Source of the DNA: GCA-2731375 sp964631725
GTDB taxonomy: Bacteria > Pseudomonadota > Alphaproteobacteria > GCA-2731375
Direction: 5' to 3'
Assembly: GCA_964631725.1 (NCBI GenBank)
Contig: CAZVYX010000018.1
Span: 38,538-102,537, forward strand
Length of the DNA stretch: 64,000 nt
The position numbers and the translations under genes were made by a program. The number at the start of each line of letters is the position of its first letter. The first letter of the stretch is position 1. This document shows, piece after piece, positions 42,708 to 51,779 of this stretch. The notes under the pieces were generated by a model. It was not told where the DNA came from, did not search any database, and saw nothing but the letters and a program-made list of their open reading frames with translations.

Positions 42708-44117
42708 ATGACCGAACGGGGCCCGCATCAGGAACAGACCGAAATAGAGGCGCCGGCCTCGTTCGAGGATGTCTATGCGGTCAGTACGGAACTGGTCCGT
42801 GCCGTTGAAACGGCCCTGGCGGAAGAAGATGCCGGCGGCGCGGTGCGCGATCTGCTCGGCCCCCTGCGGCCCGCCGATATCGCCGATTTGTTCGTCGTGC
42901 TGGGCCGGGACGACCGCCACCGCCTGGCCGTGGTGCTGGGCGACGATCTGGATCTCGACACCCTGATCGACCTCGAAGGTTCGGTGCTGGCGGATCTCTT
43001 GGCGGTGATGAGCCCCCATGCCGTGGCCCGCGCCATACCGGAGCTGGATACCGACGAAGCCGTCCATCTTTTGGTGGAGATGGACGATGCGCGGCGGGAA
43101 CAGGTGCTGGCCCAGGTACCGGCGCCGGACCGCGCCGCCGTGCTGGAAGGTCTGTCGTTCCCCGAAGACAGCGCCGGGCGCCTGATGCAGCGCGACCTGA
43201 TCGCCGTGCCGGCCTATTGGAGCGTCGGCCAGGTTATCGATTATTGCCGCGATACGGTAGAACTGCCCGACGAGTTCTACGAAATCTTCGTCATCGACCC
43301 CCGGCACCGGCCCATTGGCCAAGTCGCCCTGAACCGCCTGATGCGCACCAGGCGGCCCGTTTTGATGCGGGAGATCATGGCCGAGGAAGCGACGACCATT
43401 CCCGTCGACATGGACCAGGAGGAGGTCGCCTTCCTATTCCAGCAATACCGCCTCGCCTCCGCCCCCGTGGTCGATGCCGCCGGACGTCTGGTCGGCGTTA
43501 TCACCTTTGACGATGCCGCCGCCGTGCTGGAGGAGGAGGCGGAAGAAGATCTGATGCGTCTGTCCGGCGTTTCATCCGAGACCGATTTGCTCGATACCGC
43601 CATGCGGACCACGCGCAGCCGGGCCAGCTGGCTGTTGCTCAACCTGGGCACCGCGATCCTGGCGTCGCTGGTCATCGCGCTGTTCGATGCCACCATCGAA
43701 CAGATTGTCGCGCTGGCGATCCTGATGCCCATAGTGGCCTCCATGGGCGGCAATGCCGGCACCCAAACCCTGACCGTGGCCGTGCGCGCCCTGGCAACGC
43801 GGGAGCTGACCGCCGCCAACGCCATGCGGATCGTGGGCAAGGAACTTGTGGTCGGCACCTTGAACGGCGTGCTGTTCGCCATTCTGGTCGGCGCCGTCGC
43901 CGCCCTGTGGTTTTCCGTACCGGCCCTGGGCGCAGTCATCGCCATTGCCATGGTGATCAACATGATCGTGGCCGGCCTGGCCGGCACCTTGATCCCGCTT
44001 GGTCTGGCCCGCGCCGGCATCGACCCGGCAATCGCCGCCACGGTGTTTCTGACGACGATCACCGATGTGGTTGGTTTTTTCGTCTTCCTGGGCCTGGCGG
44101 CGTTGTTCCTGCTCTGA
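42708..44117 (+). CDS. mgtE: Magnesium transporter MgtE
   Basis: A 469-residue Mg2+ channel/transporter. The N-terminal superhelical domain (about 25-140, with LLGPLRPADIADLFVVLGRDDR) is followed by a CBS pair (about 145-270; FPEDSAGRLMQRDLIAVPAYWSVGQVI and VGVITFDDAA). Five membrane helices contain MPIVASMGGNAGTQTLTVAVRALA, the pore signature. ATG at 42708 follows AGGAACC; an upstream in-frame reading would run into the terminator and the tRNA and is rejected. Its stop is one base from the next ATG. Confidence 0.95.
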   Translation: MTERGPHQEQTEIEAPASFEDVYAVSTELVRAVETALAEEDAGGAVRDLLGPLRPADIADLFVVLGRDDRHRLAVVLGDDLDLDTLIDLEGSVLADLLAVMSPHAVARAIPELDTDEAVHLLVEMDDARREQVLAQVPAPDRAAVLEGLSFPEDSAGRLMQRDLIAVPAYWSVGQVIDYCRDTVELPDEFYEIFVIDPRHRPIGQVALNRLMRTRRPVLMREIMAEEATTIPVDMDQEEVAFLFQQYRLASAPVVDAAGRLVGVITFDDAAAVLEEEAEEDLMRLSGVSSETDLLDTAMRTTRSRASWLLLNLGTAILASLVIALFDATIEQIVALAILMPIVASMGGNAGTQTLTVAVRALATRELTAANAMRIVGKELVVGTLNGVLFAILVGAVAALWFSVPALGAVIAIAMVINMIVAGLAGTLIPLGLARAGIDPAIAATVFLTTITDVVGFFVFLGLAALFLL

Positions 44118-44118
44118 A

Positions 44119-44544
44119 ATGGCACAGGGGAACGAAATATCGGCCGAACAGGTCATCGCAGCCCTGGCCCTGCGGCCTCATCCCGAGGGCGGGCACTATG
44201 CCGAGACCTATCGGCACGCGCCCGCGAATGGCGGACGTGGCGCCATGACCGCGATCTATTATCTGCTGCGGGAAGGCGAAGTCTCCGCCTGGCACCGGGT
44301 CAACGATGCCGACGAAATCTGGCATTACTACGCCGGTGCGCCGCTGGCGTTGATGTGCGGCAAGGAACGTCTGGTTCTCGGCTCCGATCTGGCATCGGGC
44401 GAAAGGCCCCAGGCCGTCATTCCCCAGGGCATATGGCAATCCGCCCGCAGCCTCGGCGCCTGGACCCTGGTCGGCTGCACCGTCGGCCCGGCGTTCGAAT
44501 TTGCCGGTTTCGAAATGGCACCCGATGGCTGGCGCCCGGATTAG
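44119..44544 (+). CDS. DUF985 cupin-fold protein
   Basis: A 141-residue cupin of the DUF985 family. LRPHPEGGHYAETYRH is the family opening, TAIYYLLREGEVSAWHRVNDADEIWHYYAG (in parts) holds the cupin metal-site His and Glu, and VIPQGIWQSARSLGAWTLVGCTVGPAFEFAGFEMA is the conserved second half. Its reaction is unknown. It starts one base after the mgtE stop and overlaps the convergent EamA gene by four bases. Confidence 0.9.
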   Translation: MAQGNEISAEQVIAALALRPHPEGGHYAETYRHAPANGGRGAMTAIYYLLREGEVSAWHRVNDADEIWHYYAGAPLALMCGKERLVLGSDLASGERPQAVIPQGIWQSARSLGAWTLVGCTVGPAFEFAGFEMAPDGWRPD

Positions 44545-45440
44545 CGGGAAATACCTGGGCGGAGCAGATCGATGGACGCCAGGACCGCGCCGCCGGTGAT
44601 CAACAGGCAGGCCAGCGCAACCGTCCAGGTGGCGGCGGCAAAGCCAAACAGGATCAGCACCAGGGTGGAGAGCAAGGGGGCGGCATAGGATGACGCGCCA
44701 AGGGCCTGAATGTGGCCGTGCTTGACCCCGTGATCCCAACAAAAGAACGCCAACCCCACCGGACCAAGCCCCAGACCGGCTACCGCCAGCCATTGCGTGC
44801 CATCCGCCGGCCAGACGGTGGTTTCGAACATCAGATGGGCCAGAAACGCCAACAGCGCCGTGACGCCGCAAAAACCACCGACCGTATCGGTCGGCACATG
44901 GCCAAGACGGCGGGAAAGAATTGAATAACCCGACCACAGGAAAGCGCAGGCCAGGGCCGCGATATGTCCCGGCGCAAGTTGGATACCAGCGCTGAAATCC
45001 TGATCGCCGACGATCAACAGGGCCGCGCCCGCCAGTCCCGTCAGCGCGCCCACCAGATGCCACCAACGCAAACGTTCACCCGGCAAAAGGGCGGAAAACA
45101 AGACGATCAACAGCGGCCAAAGGTAGGCGATTAAGCTGGCTTCCACCGCCGGCGCGTTGCGCAAGGCGACAAAATAGAAGAAATGGTAGCCAAACAGTCC
45201 GCCCACGCCCACGGCCCAGACGGTGGGCCGGTGGCGCAGGTGCCCGATGATATTCTCACCGCGCAGCAACCATTTCACCAGGGCCAAAAAGAACGCCAGA
45301 CCAAAGGTCATGGCCGCCAATTGCAATGGCGGCACCCGGCCCGTGGCGGCGGTGAACAGGGCCAGCAAGGCCCACATCAAAACCGCGACGAAGCCGATTG
45401 AAGTTGCCCGGCGGCGGCGGGCCAGTGCATCGGCCGACAT
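44541..45440 (-). CDS. EamA/DMT-superfamily transporter
   Basis: A 299-residue inner-membrane permease with ten predicted helices in two EamA repeats. The first begins near GFVAVLMWALLALFTAATG; the second begins near IAALACAFLWSGYSILSRR. Relatives export amino acids, nucleotide metabolites or drugs. ATG at 45440 overlaps the phaB stop by one base (TGATG), so it is probably cotranscribed with phaB. Substrate unknown. Confidence 0.88.
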   Translation of the reverse strand: MSADALARRRRATSIGFVAVLMWALLALFTAATGRVPPLQLAAMTFGLAFFLALVKWLLRGENIIGHLRHRPTVWAVGVGGLFGYHFFYFVALRNAPAVEASLIAYLWPLLIVLFSALLPGERLRWWHLVGALTGLAGAALLIVGDQDFSAGIQLAPGHIAALACAFLWSGYSILSRRLGHVPTDTVGGFCGVTALLAFLAHLMFETTVWPADGTQWLAVAGLGLGPVGLAFFCWDHGVKHGHIQALGASSYAAPLLSTLVLILFGFAAATWTVALACLLITGGAVLASIDLLRPGISR

Positions 45441-46162
45441 CAATACATATGCTGCCCGCCGTTGATGGACATGGTCGAGCCGGTGACGAAGGTCGCGCTG
45501 TCGGCGATTAGGAACATCACCGCCCGGGCGATCTCGTCGGCGTGGCCCAAACGGCCCACCGGAATTTTCGCGACGATTTTCTCCAGCACATTGTCGGGCA
45601 CCGCCGCCACCATATCGGTATCCACATAGCCCGGTGCGATGGCGTTGACCGTGATGTTGTAACGCGCGCCTTCCTGGGCCAGGGCCTTGGTGAAGCCGTG
45701 GATGCCCGACTTCGCGGCGGCATAGTTGACCTGGCCGTATTGCCCGGCCTGGCCATTGATCGAGCCGATATTGACGATGCGGCCAAAGCGGTTGTCGCGC
45801 ATGGCCGGGAACACCCCCTTGCACATGTTGAAACAACCGCCAAGGTTGGTGCGGACGACCATGGTCCAGTCTTCGTGGCTCATATTCATCAAGGTGCCGT
45901 CCCGGGTGATGCCGGCATTGTTGACCAACACCTCGACATCGCCCAGATCAGCCGCCACGGCCGCGACACCATCCTGGCAGGCCTGGTAGTCCGCGACGCT
46001 GAATTTGTAGGCTGGGATGCCGGTCTCTTCCGTGAAACGCGCGGCCGCTTCATCATTGCCGGCATAGTTGGCGGCAACCGAATAGCCCGCCTCCTTCAAG
46101 GCCTCGCAGATGCCCCGGCCAATGCCCCGGGTTCCACCGGTAATCAATGCTACTCTGCCCAT
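45440..46162 (-). CDS. phaB: Acetoacetyl-CoA reductase
   Basis: PhaB reduces acetoacetyl-CoA to (R)-3-hydroxybutyryl-CoA, the monomer for polyhydroxybutyrate. The 240-residue SDR has TGGTRGIGRGI, NNAGITRDGTL, the catalytic Ser in NIGSINGQAGQ, YAAAK, and the PhaB-like end STMSINGGQHMY. ATG at 46162 follows GGAGGG. It lies downstream of phaC on the same strand, supporting a PHA role rather than fatty-acid FabG. Confidence 0.94.
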   Translation of the reverse strand: MGRVALITGGTRGIGRGICEALKEAGYSVAANYAGNDEAAARFTEETGIPAYKFSVADYQACQDGVAAVAADLGDVEVLVNNAGITRDGTLMNMSHEDWTMVVRTNLGGCFNMCKGVFPAMRDNRFGRIVNIGSINGQAGQYGQVNYAAAKSGIHGFTKALAQEGARYNITVNAIAPGYVDTDMVAAVPDNVLEKIVAKIPVGRLGHADEIARAVMFLIADSATFVTGSTMSINGGQHMY

Positions 46163-46272
46163 CAATTCACCCTCCACCTGTTTCTGTTCGGGATATCCTT
46201 GTTGTGGATACTTCCCTTCTTCATCTTGTCACGTCATGGCCCTGCGGTAACAGATTTTTCGTGCCAGCGTTA

Positions 46273-47499
46273 TTAATTGAGCTTCCCGAGCCATTCCGAT
46301 AGCGGCTGCCACAGGCCGCTCCTGCCGCGACGGCCCACCACCATACCGATATGCCCCGCCGCCGGTCTGATAATGTCCGCCCGGGGAATGGCATCCGCCA
46401 GGGCTTGCGCCGATGCCGCCGGCACGATGCGGTCGTTTTCGGGGATCGCCGCCAGTACGGGCAGGTTCAACAGACCGGGATCCACCGCATGGCCATCGAT
46501 CAGCCATGCCCCCCGCGCCGTCGTGTTGCCGCCATACCAGCCCTGCAGGCAATCCCGCGCCACCTGGGCCGCCAGGGGTACACCGTCATTGACCCAATCT
46601 TCCAGGGCCACGAAATGGGCCGCCTCCGCCCCGTCGGGATCAAGGCTCGCGAAATGGCAAAATTTTCGCTGCGCCAGGCCAGGGTCCAGGGCGGCGAACA
46701 GCGCCTGCAAGACGTCCACGGGCAAGGCGCCAAAACCCTCCAGCATGCTGTCCAATCCGGGCACCATGACGTCGATCCCGGGCCATTGCTGGTCAGCGGC
46801 GTGAAAATCCCATGGCGTGGCCAACAGGGCCAGACCGGACAACGCATCCTGGCGCTGTTGCGCCAGGGCCAGGGCCAGATCGCCGCCCATGCAATATCCC
46901 ACAAGGGCCGGCGGACCCGGCGCGGCGTCGTCCACCACCTCCAGGATGACCCGCAGGCGCGCGATGTAATCGCTCAGGGAAAATTTCAACTCCGCCTCGC
47001 CAGGCGCACCCCAGTCAACCAGGAAAGGCCGATGTCCCTGTTGGCGCAGCCAGTCCAGCAGACTACGGTCCCGGGTCAAATCCAGCACATGCGCCCGGTT
47101 CACCAGTGAGGGTACAAACAGGCAGGGCCGGCCCGCACCGCCATAGTCCAACAGCGTCGTCGTGCCTTGACGCCAGATGGCCTGGCCCACGCTCCAGCTC
47201 CGATCCGGCCGTGCCGCTTTCTGATAGGCTTGCACGCCGGCCAACATGGTGCTCAGGCGGGATTGACACTCCGCCGCGACGGCCTGAAATAATGCCGTCG
47301 GATCACTTCGGCTCAGTTCCGCCGTCAGTTCCGCCGCCGCCGCCGCCAACTCCGGCCGCCAGGGCAGCGAACCGTTCCGCGCACTCGGCAAGGCGGCGAG
47401 CGAACTCATCATCCCCGCCATCGCCGTCGACAGATGCAGGCTCAAGGGCCGCGGCCCTATCCGGGGCAATTCCGCTTGCGGCTTCGTCTGCGTCACCAT
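46273..47499 (-). CDS. phaC: Poly(3-hydroxyalkanoate) synthase-like alpha/beta hydrolase
   Basis: A 408-residue PHA synthase-like protein. The lipase-box-like nucleophile is Cys in VGYCMGGDLALA (a Gly-Tyr-Cys-Met-Gly-Gly elbow). Asp is in PENDRIVPA and the catalytic His in AAGHIGMVVGRRGRSGLW. It is shorter than class I synthases (near 600 residues) and lacks a long N-terminal domain; RIGPRPLSLHL opens it as in related Rhodospirillales proteins. ATG at 47499 was chosen for that opening; the frame upstream to 47793 is not family-like. It overlaps the small upstream gene by 197 bases. Confidence 0.88.
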   Translation of the reverse strand: MVTQTKPQAELPRIGPRPLSLHLSTAMAGMMSSLAALPSARNGSLPWRPELAAAAAELTAELSRSDPTALFQAVAAECQSRLSTMLAGVQAYQKAARPDRSWSVGQAIWRQGTTTLLDYGGAGRPCLFVPSLVNRAHVLDLTRDRSLLDWLRQQGHRPFLVDWGAPGEAELKFSLSDYIARLRVILEVVDDAAPGPPALVGYCMGGDLALALAQQRQDALSGLALLATPWDFHAADQQWPGIDVMVPGLDSMLEGFGALPVDVLQALFAALDPGLAQRKFCHFASLDPDGAEAAHFVALEDWVNDGVPLAAQVARDCLQGWYGGNTTARGAWLIDGHAVDPGLLNLPVLAAIPENDRIVPAASAQALADAIPRADIIRPAAGHIGMVVGRRGRSGLWQPLSEWLGKLN

Positions 47500-47671
47500 T
47501 GCGCACGCCCTTCCTGTTCTTGCCCGGCAAGTCCCCCGACAACACCTGTGCCAAGATACTCGCCGCCTCTGCCGCGGCCGCGCCTGCCGTGCCGGTGCCA
47601 CCGGCGGCGAGCTGTTGCTGCCACAAATCCAGATATCGCCGGGCCAACGCGGCCAACTCAGGCTGTTCCAT
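47303..47671 (-). CDS. Small protein upstream of and overlapping phaC
   Basis: A 122-residue reading frame starting MEQPELAALARRYLDLWQQQ, which looks like the start of small proteins I recall upstream of phaC in related genomes. The middle is Ala/Gly-rich and the end is a Gly run (AAGVGGGGGGTDGGTEPK). The C-terminal 65 codons overlap phaC in another frame. The N-terminal helix is convincing; the true C-terminus is less so. A role with PHA granules or PhaC is inferred from position only. Confidence 0.55.
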   Translation of the reverse strand: MEQPELAALARRYLDLWQQQLAAGGTGTAGAAAAEAASILAQVLSGDLPGKNRKGVRNGDADEAASGIAPDRAAALEPASVDGDGGDDEFARRLAECAERFAALAAGVGGGGGGTDGGTEPK

Positions 47672-47749
47672 TTCAGCAATATAACGCCGCGCCGCCACAG
47701 CGGCCAGAGCGGCGCCACGGCGCGGTCATGACGCAATGCAACAAAAATC

Positions 47750-47762
47750 TTGCGCACTGCAA
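47750..47762. promoter_or_regulatory. Possible PhaR operator (TTGCGCACTGCAA)
   Basis: An imperfect dyad TTGC-GCACT-GCAA between the divergent phaR and phaC-side genes. PhaR proteins are known to bind TGC/GCA-rich sites near their own and phasin genes. The surrounding bases hold more TGC/GCA units (ATGCAACA; TATGCGCGC). It lies about 80 bases upstream of phaR. Confidence 0.4.
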
Positions 47763-47840
47763 TATATGCGCGCCATATTAGGCTTTCATTCACCCTCGGC
47801 CAGTAACAATAGGGTCGATTACGGGTCTGGTGGGGCAGGT

Positions 47841-48473
47841 ATGGTTGATAAGTCGAACAGTGCCGATGATACGATTGTCATCAAGAAGTACGCCAACCGG
47901 CGGCTCTACAATACCGCCACGTCCAGCTATGTGACATTGGATACCTTGTGCACCATGGTCAAGGACGGTCAGAACTTCGTCGTCCAGGATGCCAAATCAG
48001 GCGATGACATAACCCGCTCCGTCCTGACCCAGATCATCTTCGAGGAAGAGAGCAAGGGGCAAAACCTGCTGCCCATATCCTTCCTGCGCCAACTGATCGG
48101 CTTTTATGGCGACAGCCTGCAAACCATGGTGCCGGGCTATTTGGAAAGCACCATGTCCGCTTTCGCCCACAACCAGGAACAAATCCGCCAGCATCTGCAA
48201 CAGAGCATGGGCGATGGTAATCCGTTCCGCCAAATGGAGGAATTGGGCCGCCAGAACATGGCAATGTTTCAACAGGCCATGGGTATGTTCACGCCATTCG
48301 CCAACAAGGCGGCCGATGGCGACAGCACACAACTGCCCGGGACGCCGTCCGCGCCGGAGACGCCCAAACATGCCAATCACGGCGATGCCGGCGGCGGCGA
48401 GGAATTGGACCTGTTGCGGCAACAATTGGCGCAGATGCAACAGCAGTTGGATAATCTTTCCAACAAAAGCTAG
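47841..48473 (+). CDS. phaR: Polyhydroxyalkanoate synthesis repressor PhaR
   Basis: A 210-residue PHA-sensing repressor. The N-terminal DNA-binding domain IVIKKYANRRLYNTATSSYVTLDTL and then QTMVPGYLESTMSAF are family hallmarks; a Gln-rich C-terminal helix (RQQLAQMQQQLDNL) closes it. PhaR represses phasin and its own gene until PHA granules titrate it. ATG at 47841 follows GGGGCAGG. It is divergent from the phaC-side genes and converges with the DUF938 gene, overlapping by four bases. Confidence 0.95.
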   Translation: MVDKSNSADDTIVIKKYANRRLYNTATSSYVTLDTLCTMVKDGQNFVVQDAKSGDDITRSVLTQIIFEEESKGQNLLPISFLRQLIGFYGDSLQTMVPGYLESTMSAFAHNQEQIRQHLQQSMGDGNPFRQMEELGRQNMAMFQQAMGMFTPFANKAADGDSTQLPGTPSAPETPKHANHGDAGGGEELDLLRQQLAQMQQQLDNLSNKS

Positions 48474-49126
48474 GTCGAGGCGGCCGGCCCGGCCCCCGAG
48501 GGTCGGAAAATCAGGGATAGATTGCCCACCGGCATATCCACCTGTTGCGCCAATTCCAGGCCATGTTCGCCGGCGGAGGCGACAACCCGGTCCAGATCGC
48601 GCAAACCCCAGGATGGATCCCGTGCCTTTAGGGATCGGTCGAATTCGGCATCGCTTTCCGTCGCTGGCCGGCCGTTCCGCAGGAACGGGCCGTAAAGCAA
48701 CAACCTGCCATTGCCCGGCAGCAGACGACCGGCGCCCGCCAGCAGACCAAGACCGGCGGACCAAGGCGCGATATGGATCATATTGGCGGAGTACATCAGC
48801 ACCAGATCGGCCGCGATATCGGAGACCGGCCAATCGGCCTGGCTGGCATCAATCACCCGCGCCGGCAGGATATTGTCGGCGCTGCTATCCCGCGCCGATG
48901 TAGACGCCCAGGCATCGATGCTGGCCAGGTTGCCGTGATCGACATCAGATGGGGCCCAGCGGTGTTCGGGAAATTCCGGCGCGAACCAGGATCCGTGCTG
49001 GCCGCTGCCCGAGGCTATTTCCAGGATCGTACCAGGACCCGGCATCACCTTGCGCAGCACCTCCAGGATCGGTTCCCGATTGTTGTCGACGGCGGGCGCA
49101 TAAAGGCGTGCGTCCTGTTCCCCCAT
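48470..49126 (-). CDS. DUF938 SAM-dependent methyltransferase-like protein
   Basis: A 218-residue class I methyltransferase fold of the DUF938 family. Opening LYAPAVDNNREPILEVL, motif I ILEIASGSGQHGSWFA, then APSDVDHGNLASIDAW, VLMYSANMIHIAPW and FLRNGRPATESDAEFD are typical. Its methyl acceptor is unknown. ATG at 49126 is preferred to TTG at 49132. It follows the SDR at 49144 on the same strand. Confidence 0.88.
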   Translation of the reverse strand: MGEQDARLYAPAVDNNREPILEVLRKVMPGPGTILEIASGSGQHGSWFAPEFPEHRWAPSDVDHGNLASIDAWASTSARDSSADNILPARVIDASQADWPVSDIAADLVLMYSANMIHIAPWSAGLGLLAGAGRLLPGNGRLLLYGPFLRNGRPATESDAEFDRSLKARDPSWGLRDLDRVVASAGEHGLELAQQVDMPVGNLSLIFRPSGAGPAAST

Positions 49127-49143
49127 GGTCAATGCGATTACCC

Positions 49144-49968
49144 CTAAAGCTTGCCGCCGTCACAGATCAGCACCTGGCCGGTGATATAGTCCGACTCCGG
49201 CAGGCACAAAAGATAGACCGCGCCGGCAGCCTCTTCCACATGGCCGGGCCGGCCGAGGGAGATGCCCTGGTACTTTTCCCTGGCCATGTCGGCGGGAAAG
49301 CCGACCTTGTACTGCCGGCCATGCACTTCGATTTCCGCCGGCTGTCCCTCGAATTCCTGGGTCAGGCGGGTTTCGATAAAGCCGAAGGCCACCGCGTTGA
49401 CGTTGACGCCGTAGCGGCCCCATTCCTTGGACAGAGTATTGGTCATGCCCACCACGGCCATCTTGCCGGCGGAATAGGCGACCTGGGTGGCGGAGCCGAG
49501 TACGCCGGAAACAGACGAGATATTGACGACTTTGCGCTGCACCACCTTGCCTTCGGCGGCTTCGCGTTTGGCACTGCTGCGGAAATGCTCAGCCGCCGCG
49601 CGCAGAATGCGGAACGGCGCCGTGGCATGCACATCCAGCATGGCCTGCCATTGCTCGTCCGTATTGCGCTGGATCGTCGTGTTCCAGATATAGCCGGCGT
49701 TGTTGACGATGATGTCCAGGCCGCCCAAGCCATCAAGGGCGGCATCGACAATGCGCTCGCCGAAATCGACCGCCGCCACGTCGCCGTTGCAGGCGATGGC
49801 GCGGCCGCCGGCCGCCGCGATCTGCGCCAGGGTATCCGCCGCCGGCTCGTCATCGAGATCGTTGACAACCACCGCCGCGCCCGCACCGGCCAGCTTCAAG
49901 GCGATGGCCCGGCCGATGCCCCTGCCCGATCCGGTAACTATGGCGACCTTGCCCTGCAATACACTCAT
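49144..49968 (-). CDS. SDR-family oxidoreductase (FabG-like)
   Basis: A 274-residue SDR with cofactor motif TGSGRGIGRAI, NNAGYIWN, catalytic Ser in NISSVSGVLGS and YSAGK. An extra segment near 195-230 (QEFEGQPAEIEVHGRQYKVGFPADMAREK, in parts) is longer than in ordinary FabG and may shape the substrate pocket. It starts one base after the ThDP enzyme gene ends, so the two are probably cotranscribed and may act in one pathway, for example reducing the carboligase product. Confidence 0.88.
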   Translation of the reverse strand: MSVLQGKVAIVTGSGRGIGRAIALKLAGAGAAVVVNDLDDEPAADTLAQIAAAGGRAIACNGDVAAVDFGERIVDAALDGLGGLDIIVNNAGYIWNTTIQRNTDEQWQAMLDVHATAPFRILRAAAEHFRSSAKREAAEGKVVQRKVVNISSVSGVLGSATQVAYSAGKMAVVGMTNTLSKEWGRYGVNVNAVAFGFIETRLTQEFEGQPAEIEVHGRQYKVGFPADMAREKYQGISLGRPGHVEEAAGAVYLLCLPESDYITGQVLICDGGKL

Positions 49969-49969
49969 C

Positions 49970-51658
49970 TCAACTTTCTCCCTGCCTGGCCAGTGCGGCC
50001 TCGCGGATCGCCGTCAATGTCGTCTTGGAGGTGATGGCCTCCGGGTCCGTCCGCAGCTCCAGCACCGCGACCTTGTCGGCGGCCAGGGCCCGGTCCAGGG
50101 CGGCGGCGAAATCCTCGCTGCGTTCGACAATCTCGCCATGGGCGCCAAACGACTGGGCGTAAGCGGCGAAATTGGGATTGCGCAGCTCCGTCGCCACCTC
50201 CCGGCCCGGATACTCCCGCTCCTGATGCATGCGGATGGTGCCGAACATGCTGTTGTTGATGACCAGATAGATCGGCTTCAGATCATACTGCAGGGCCGTC
50301 GCCAGTTCATTGCCGGCCATCAGGAAGCCGCCGTCGCCGACGAAACACACCGTGGTGCGGCTGGGAAATACCAATGCGGCGGCAAGTGCGGCCGGCACGC
50401 CATAGCCCATGGCGCCGTTGGTCGGCCCAACCTGGCTGGGATAAGTCGAAAACGGCAGATAACGATGGGCCCAGCCGGCGAAATTGCCGGCGTCGTTAGC
50501 CACCAATGTGTCCTTGGGCAGGCGTTCGCGCAGCACGCGGAGGACATCGGCCAAATCCAGGTCGCCCAAGGTCGGCTCGATCTCCACATATTCAAGATAA
50601 TCTTGGCGCGCCGCGCGCAAATCCCCGGCCCAGGCGGAGCCGTCCACCGGCTCGAGCGCGGCGGCGGCGGCGGCAAAGGCCGCCATGCCCGCATTGATCG
50701 GCAGCACGGCCTGATAAACCCGGCCCAGCTCGCCGGCATCGGGATGGATATGGACCAGGGGCTGCTGCGGCACCGGGATATCCAGCAGGCTATAGCCCTG
50801 GGTCGTCGTCTCGCCCAGACGCGGACCGGCCGCGATCAACAGATCGGTGTCCCGCAAACGGGCGAGCAGCGCCGGATTGGAACCAATGCCGACTTCGCCG
50901 ACATAGTTATCGTGATGATTGTCGAAGCGGTCCTGATTGCGGAAGGCACAGCAGACCGGCAGGCCATTGGCCTCCGCGAAAGCGGTGATATCGGCCACCG
51001 CGCCGGGCGTCCAGGTGCCGCCGCCCAGCATCAGAACCGGCTGTTTCGCCGCCGCCAGCATGCCGCGCAGTTGCGCCAAGTCGTCGGGACCGGGATGGGC
51101 CTGGACCCCGCGGTAGGCCCTGGCATCGCCCACACCGGCCAATTCGCACAGCATATCCTCGGGCAGGGAGAGCACGACCGGACCCGGCCGGCCGGAGGTT
51201 GCGACGTGAAAAGCCTGGCTGACCAGTTCCGGAATTCTCGCGGGATCCTGTATTTCCGCCGACCATTTGCTGACCTGGCCAAAGAAACGGCGAAAGTCCA
51301 TTTCCTGGAAAGCCTCCCGCTCCATCATGGAGCGTCCGACCTGGCCGACGAACAGAACCAGGGGCGAGCTATCCTGAAACGCCGTATGCAAACCAACCAC
51401 GGCATGGCAGGCGCCCGGTCCCCGGGTCACGAAACAAATTCCGGGACGGCCCGTCAACTTGCCGTAGGCCTCGGCCATATTGGCGGCGTTGGCTTCGTGC
51501 CGGCAGGTCAGCAATCGGATCTCCGGCGCGTCATGCAGGGCGTCCAAGGCCGCCAGATAGCTTTCTCCCGGCACACAAAAAGCCGTATCAACGCCGTGAA
51601 TTTTCAATTGATCGACCAGTATCTGGCCACCGGTACGCATGTTGGAGCTGTTAGGCAT
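49970..51658 (-). CDS. Thiamine-diphosphate-dependent enzyme (acetolactate synthase-like)
   Basis: 562 residues in the three-domain POX/AHAS layout. The catalytic Glu is in FCVPGESYLAAL, with ARGPGACHAVVG-like FVTRGPGACHAVVGLHTAF near residue 75. The middle Rossmann-like domain (PGPDDLAQLRGML) follows, and the ThDP-binding motif starts at VGDGGFLMAGNELATALQYDLKPIYLVINN. Its reaction could be carboligation, decarboxylation or hydrolysis of a 2-keto acid or thiol adduct. Branched-chain biosynthesis is unlikely, since no regulatory subunit gene is adjacent. ATG at 51658 was chosen over 51706; MRTGGQ at 51640 is possible. Confidence 0.88.
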   Translation of the reverse strand: MPNSSNMRTGGQILVDQLKIHGVDTAFCVPGESYLAALDALHDAPEIRLLTCRHEANAANMAEAYGKLTGRPGICFVTRGPGACHAVVGLHTAFQDSSPLVLFVGQVGRSMMEREAFQEMDFRRFFGQVSKWSAEIQDPARIPELVSQAFHVATSGRPGPVVLSLPEDMLCELAGVGDARAYRGVQAHPGPDDLAQLRGMLAAAKQPVLMLGGGTWTPGAVADITAFAEANGLPVCCAFRNQDRFDNHHDNYVGEVGIGSNPALLARLRDTDLLIAAGPRLGETTTQGYSLLDIPVPQQPLVHIHPDAGELGRVYQAVLPINAGMAAFAAAAAALEPVDGSAWAGDLRAARQDYLEYVEIEPTLGDLDLADVLRVLRERLPKDTLVANDAGNFAGWAHRYLPFSTYPSQVGPTNGAMGYGVPAALAAALVFPSRTTVCFVGDGGFLMAGNELATALQYDLKPIYLVINNSMFGTIRMHQEREYPGREVATELRNPNFAAYAQSFGAHGEIVERSEDFAAALDRALAADKVAVLELRTDPEAITSKTTLTAIREAALARQGES

Positions 51659-51779
51659 CTTGGCAGGGTCTCGCAAAATGAGGTGGTGAGGTTTTGAAGG
51701 GAGCATTATTGTAGCCCATCACCGCCCCGGAAACGAGGGCGGAGACAGGCGGAGCAACAGACAAACAGGGTGTGGCGTA

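Noticed and set aside
49700..51697. Open frame of 665 codons on the plus strand
   Set aside because: Antisense to the ThDP enzyme and SDR, which show catalytic motifs in order. No family features and no ribosome-binding site.
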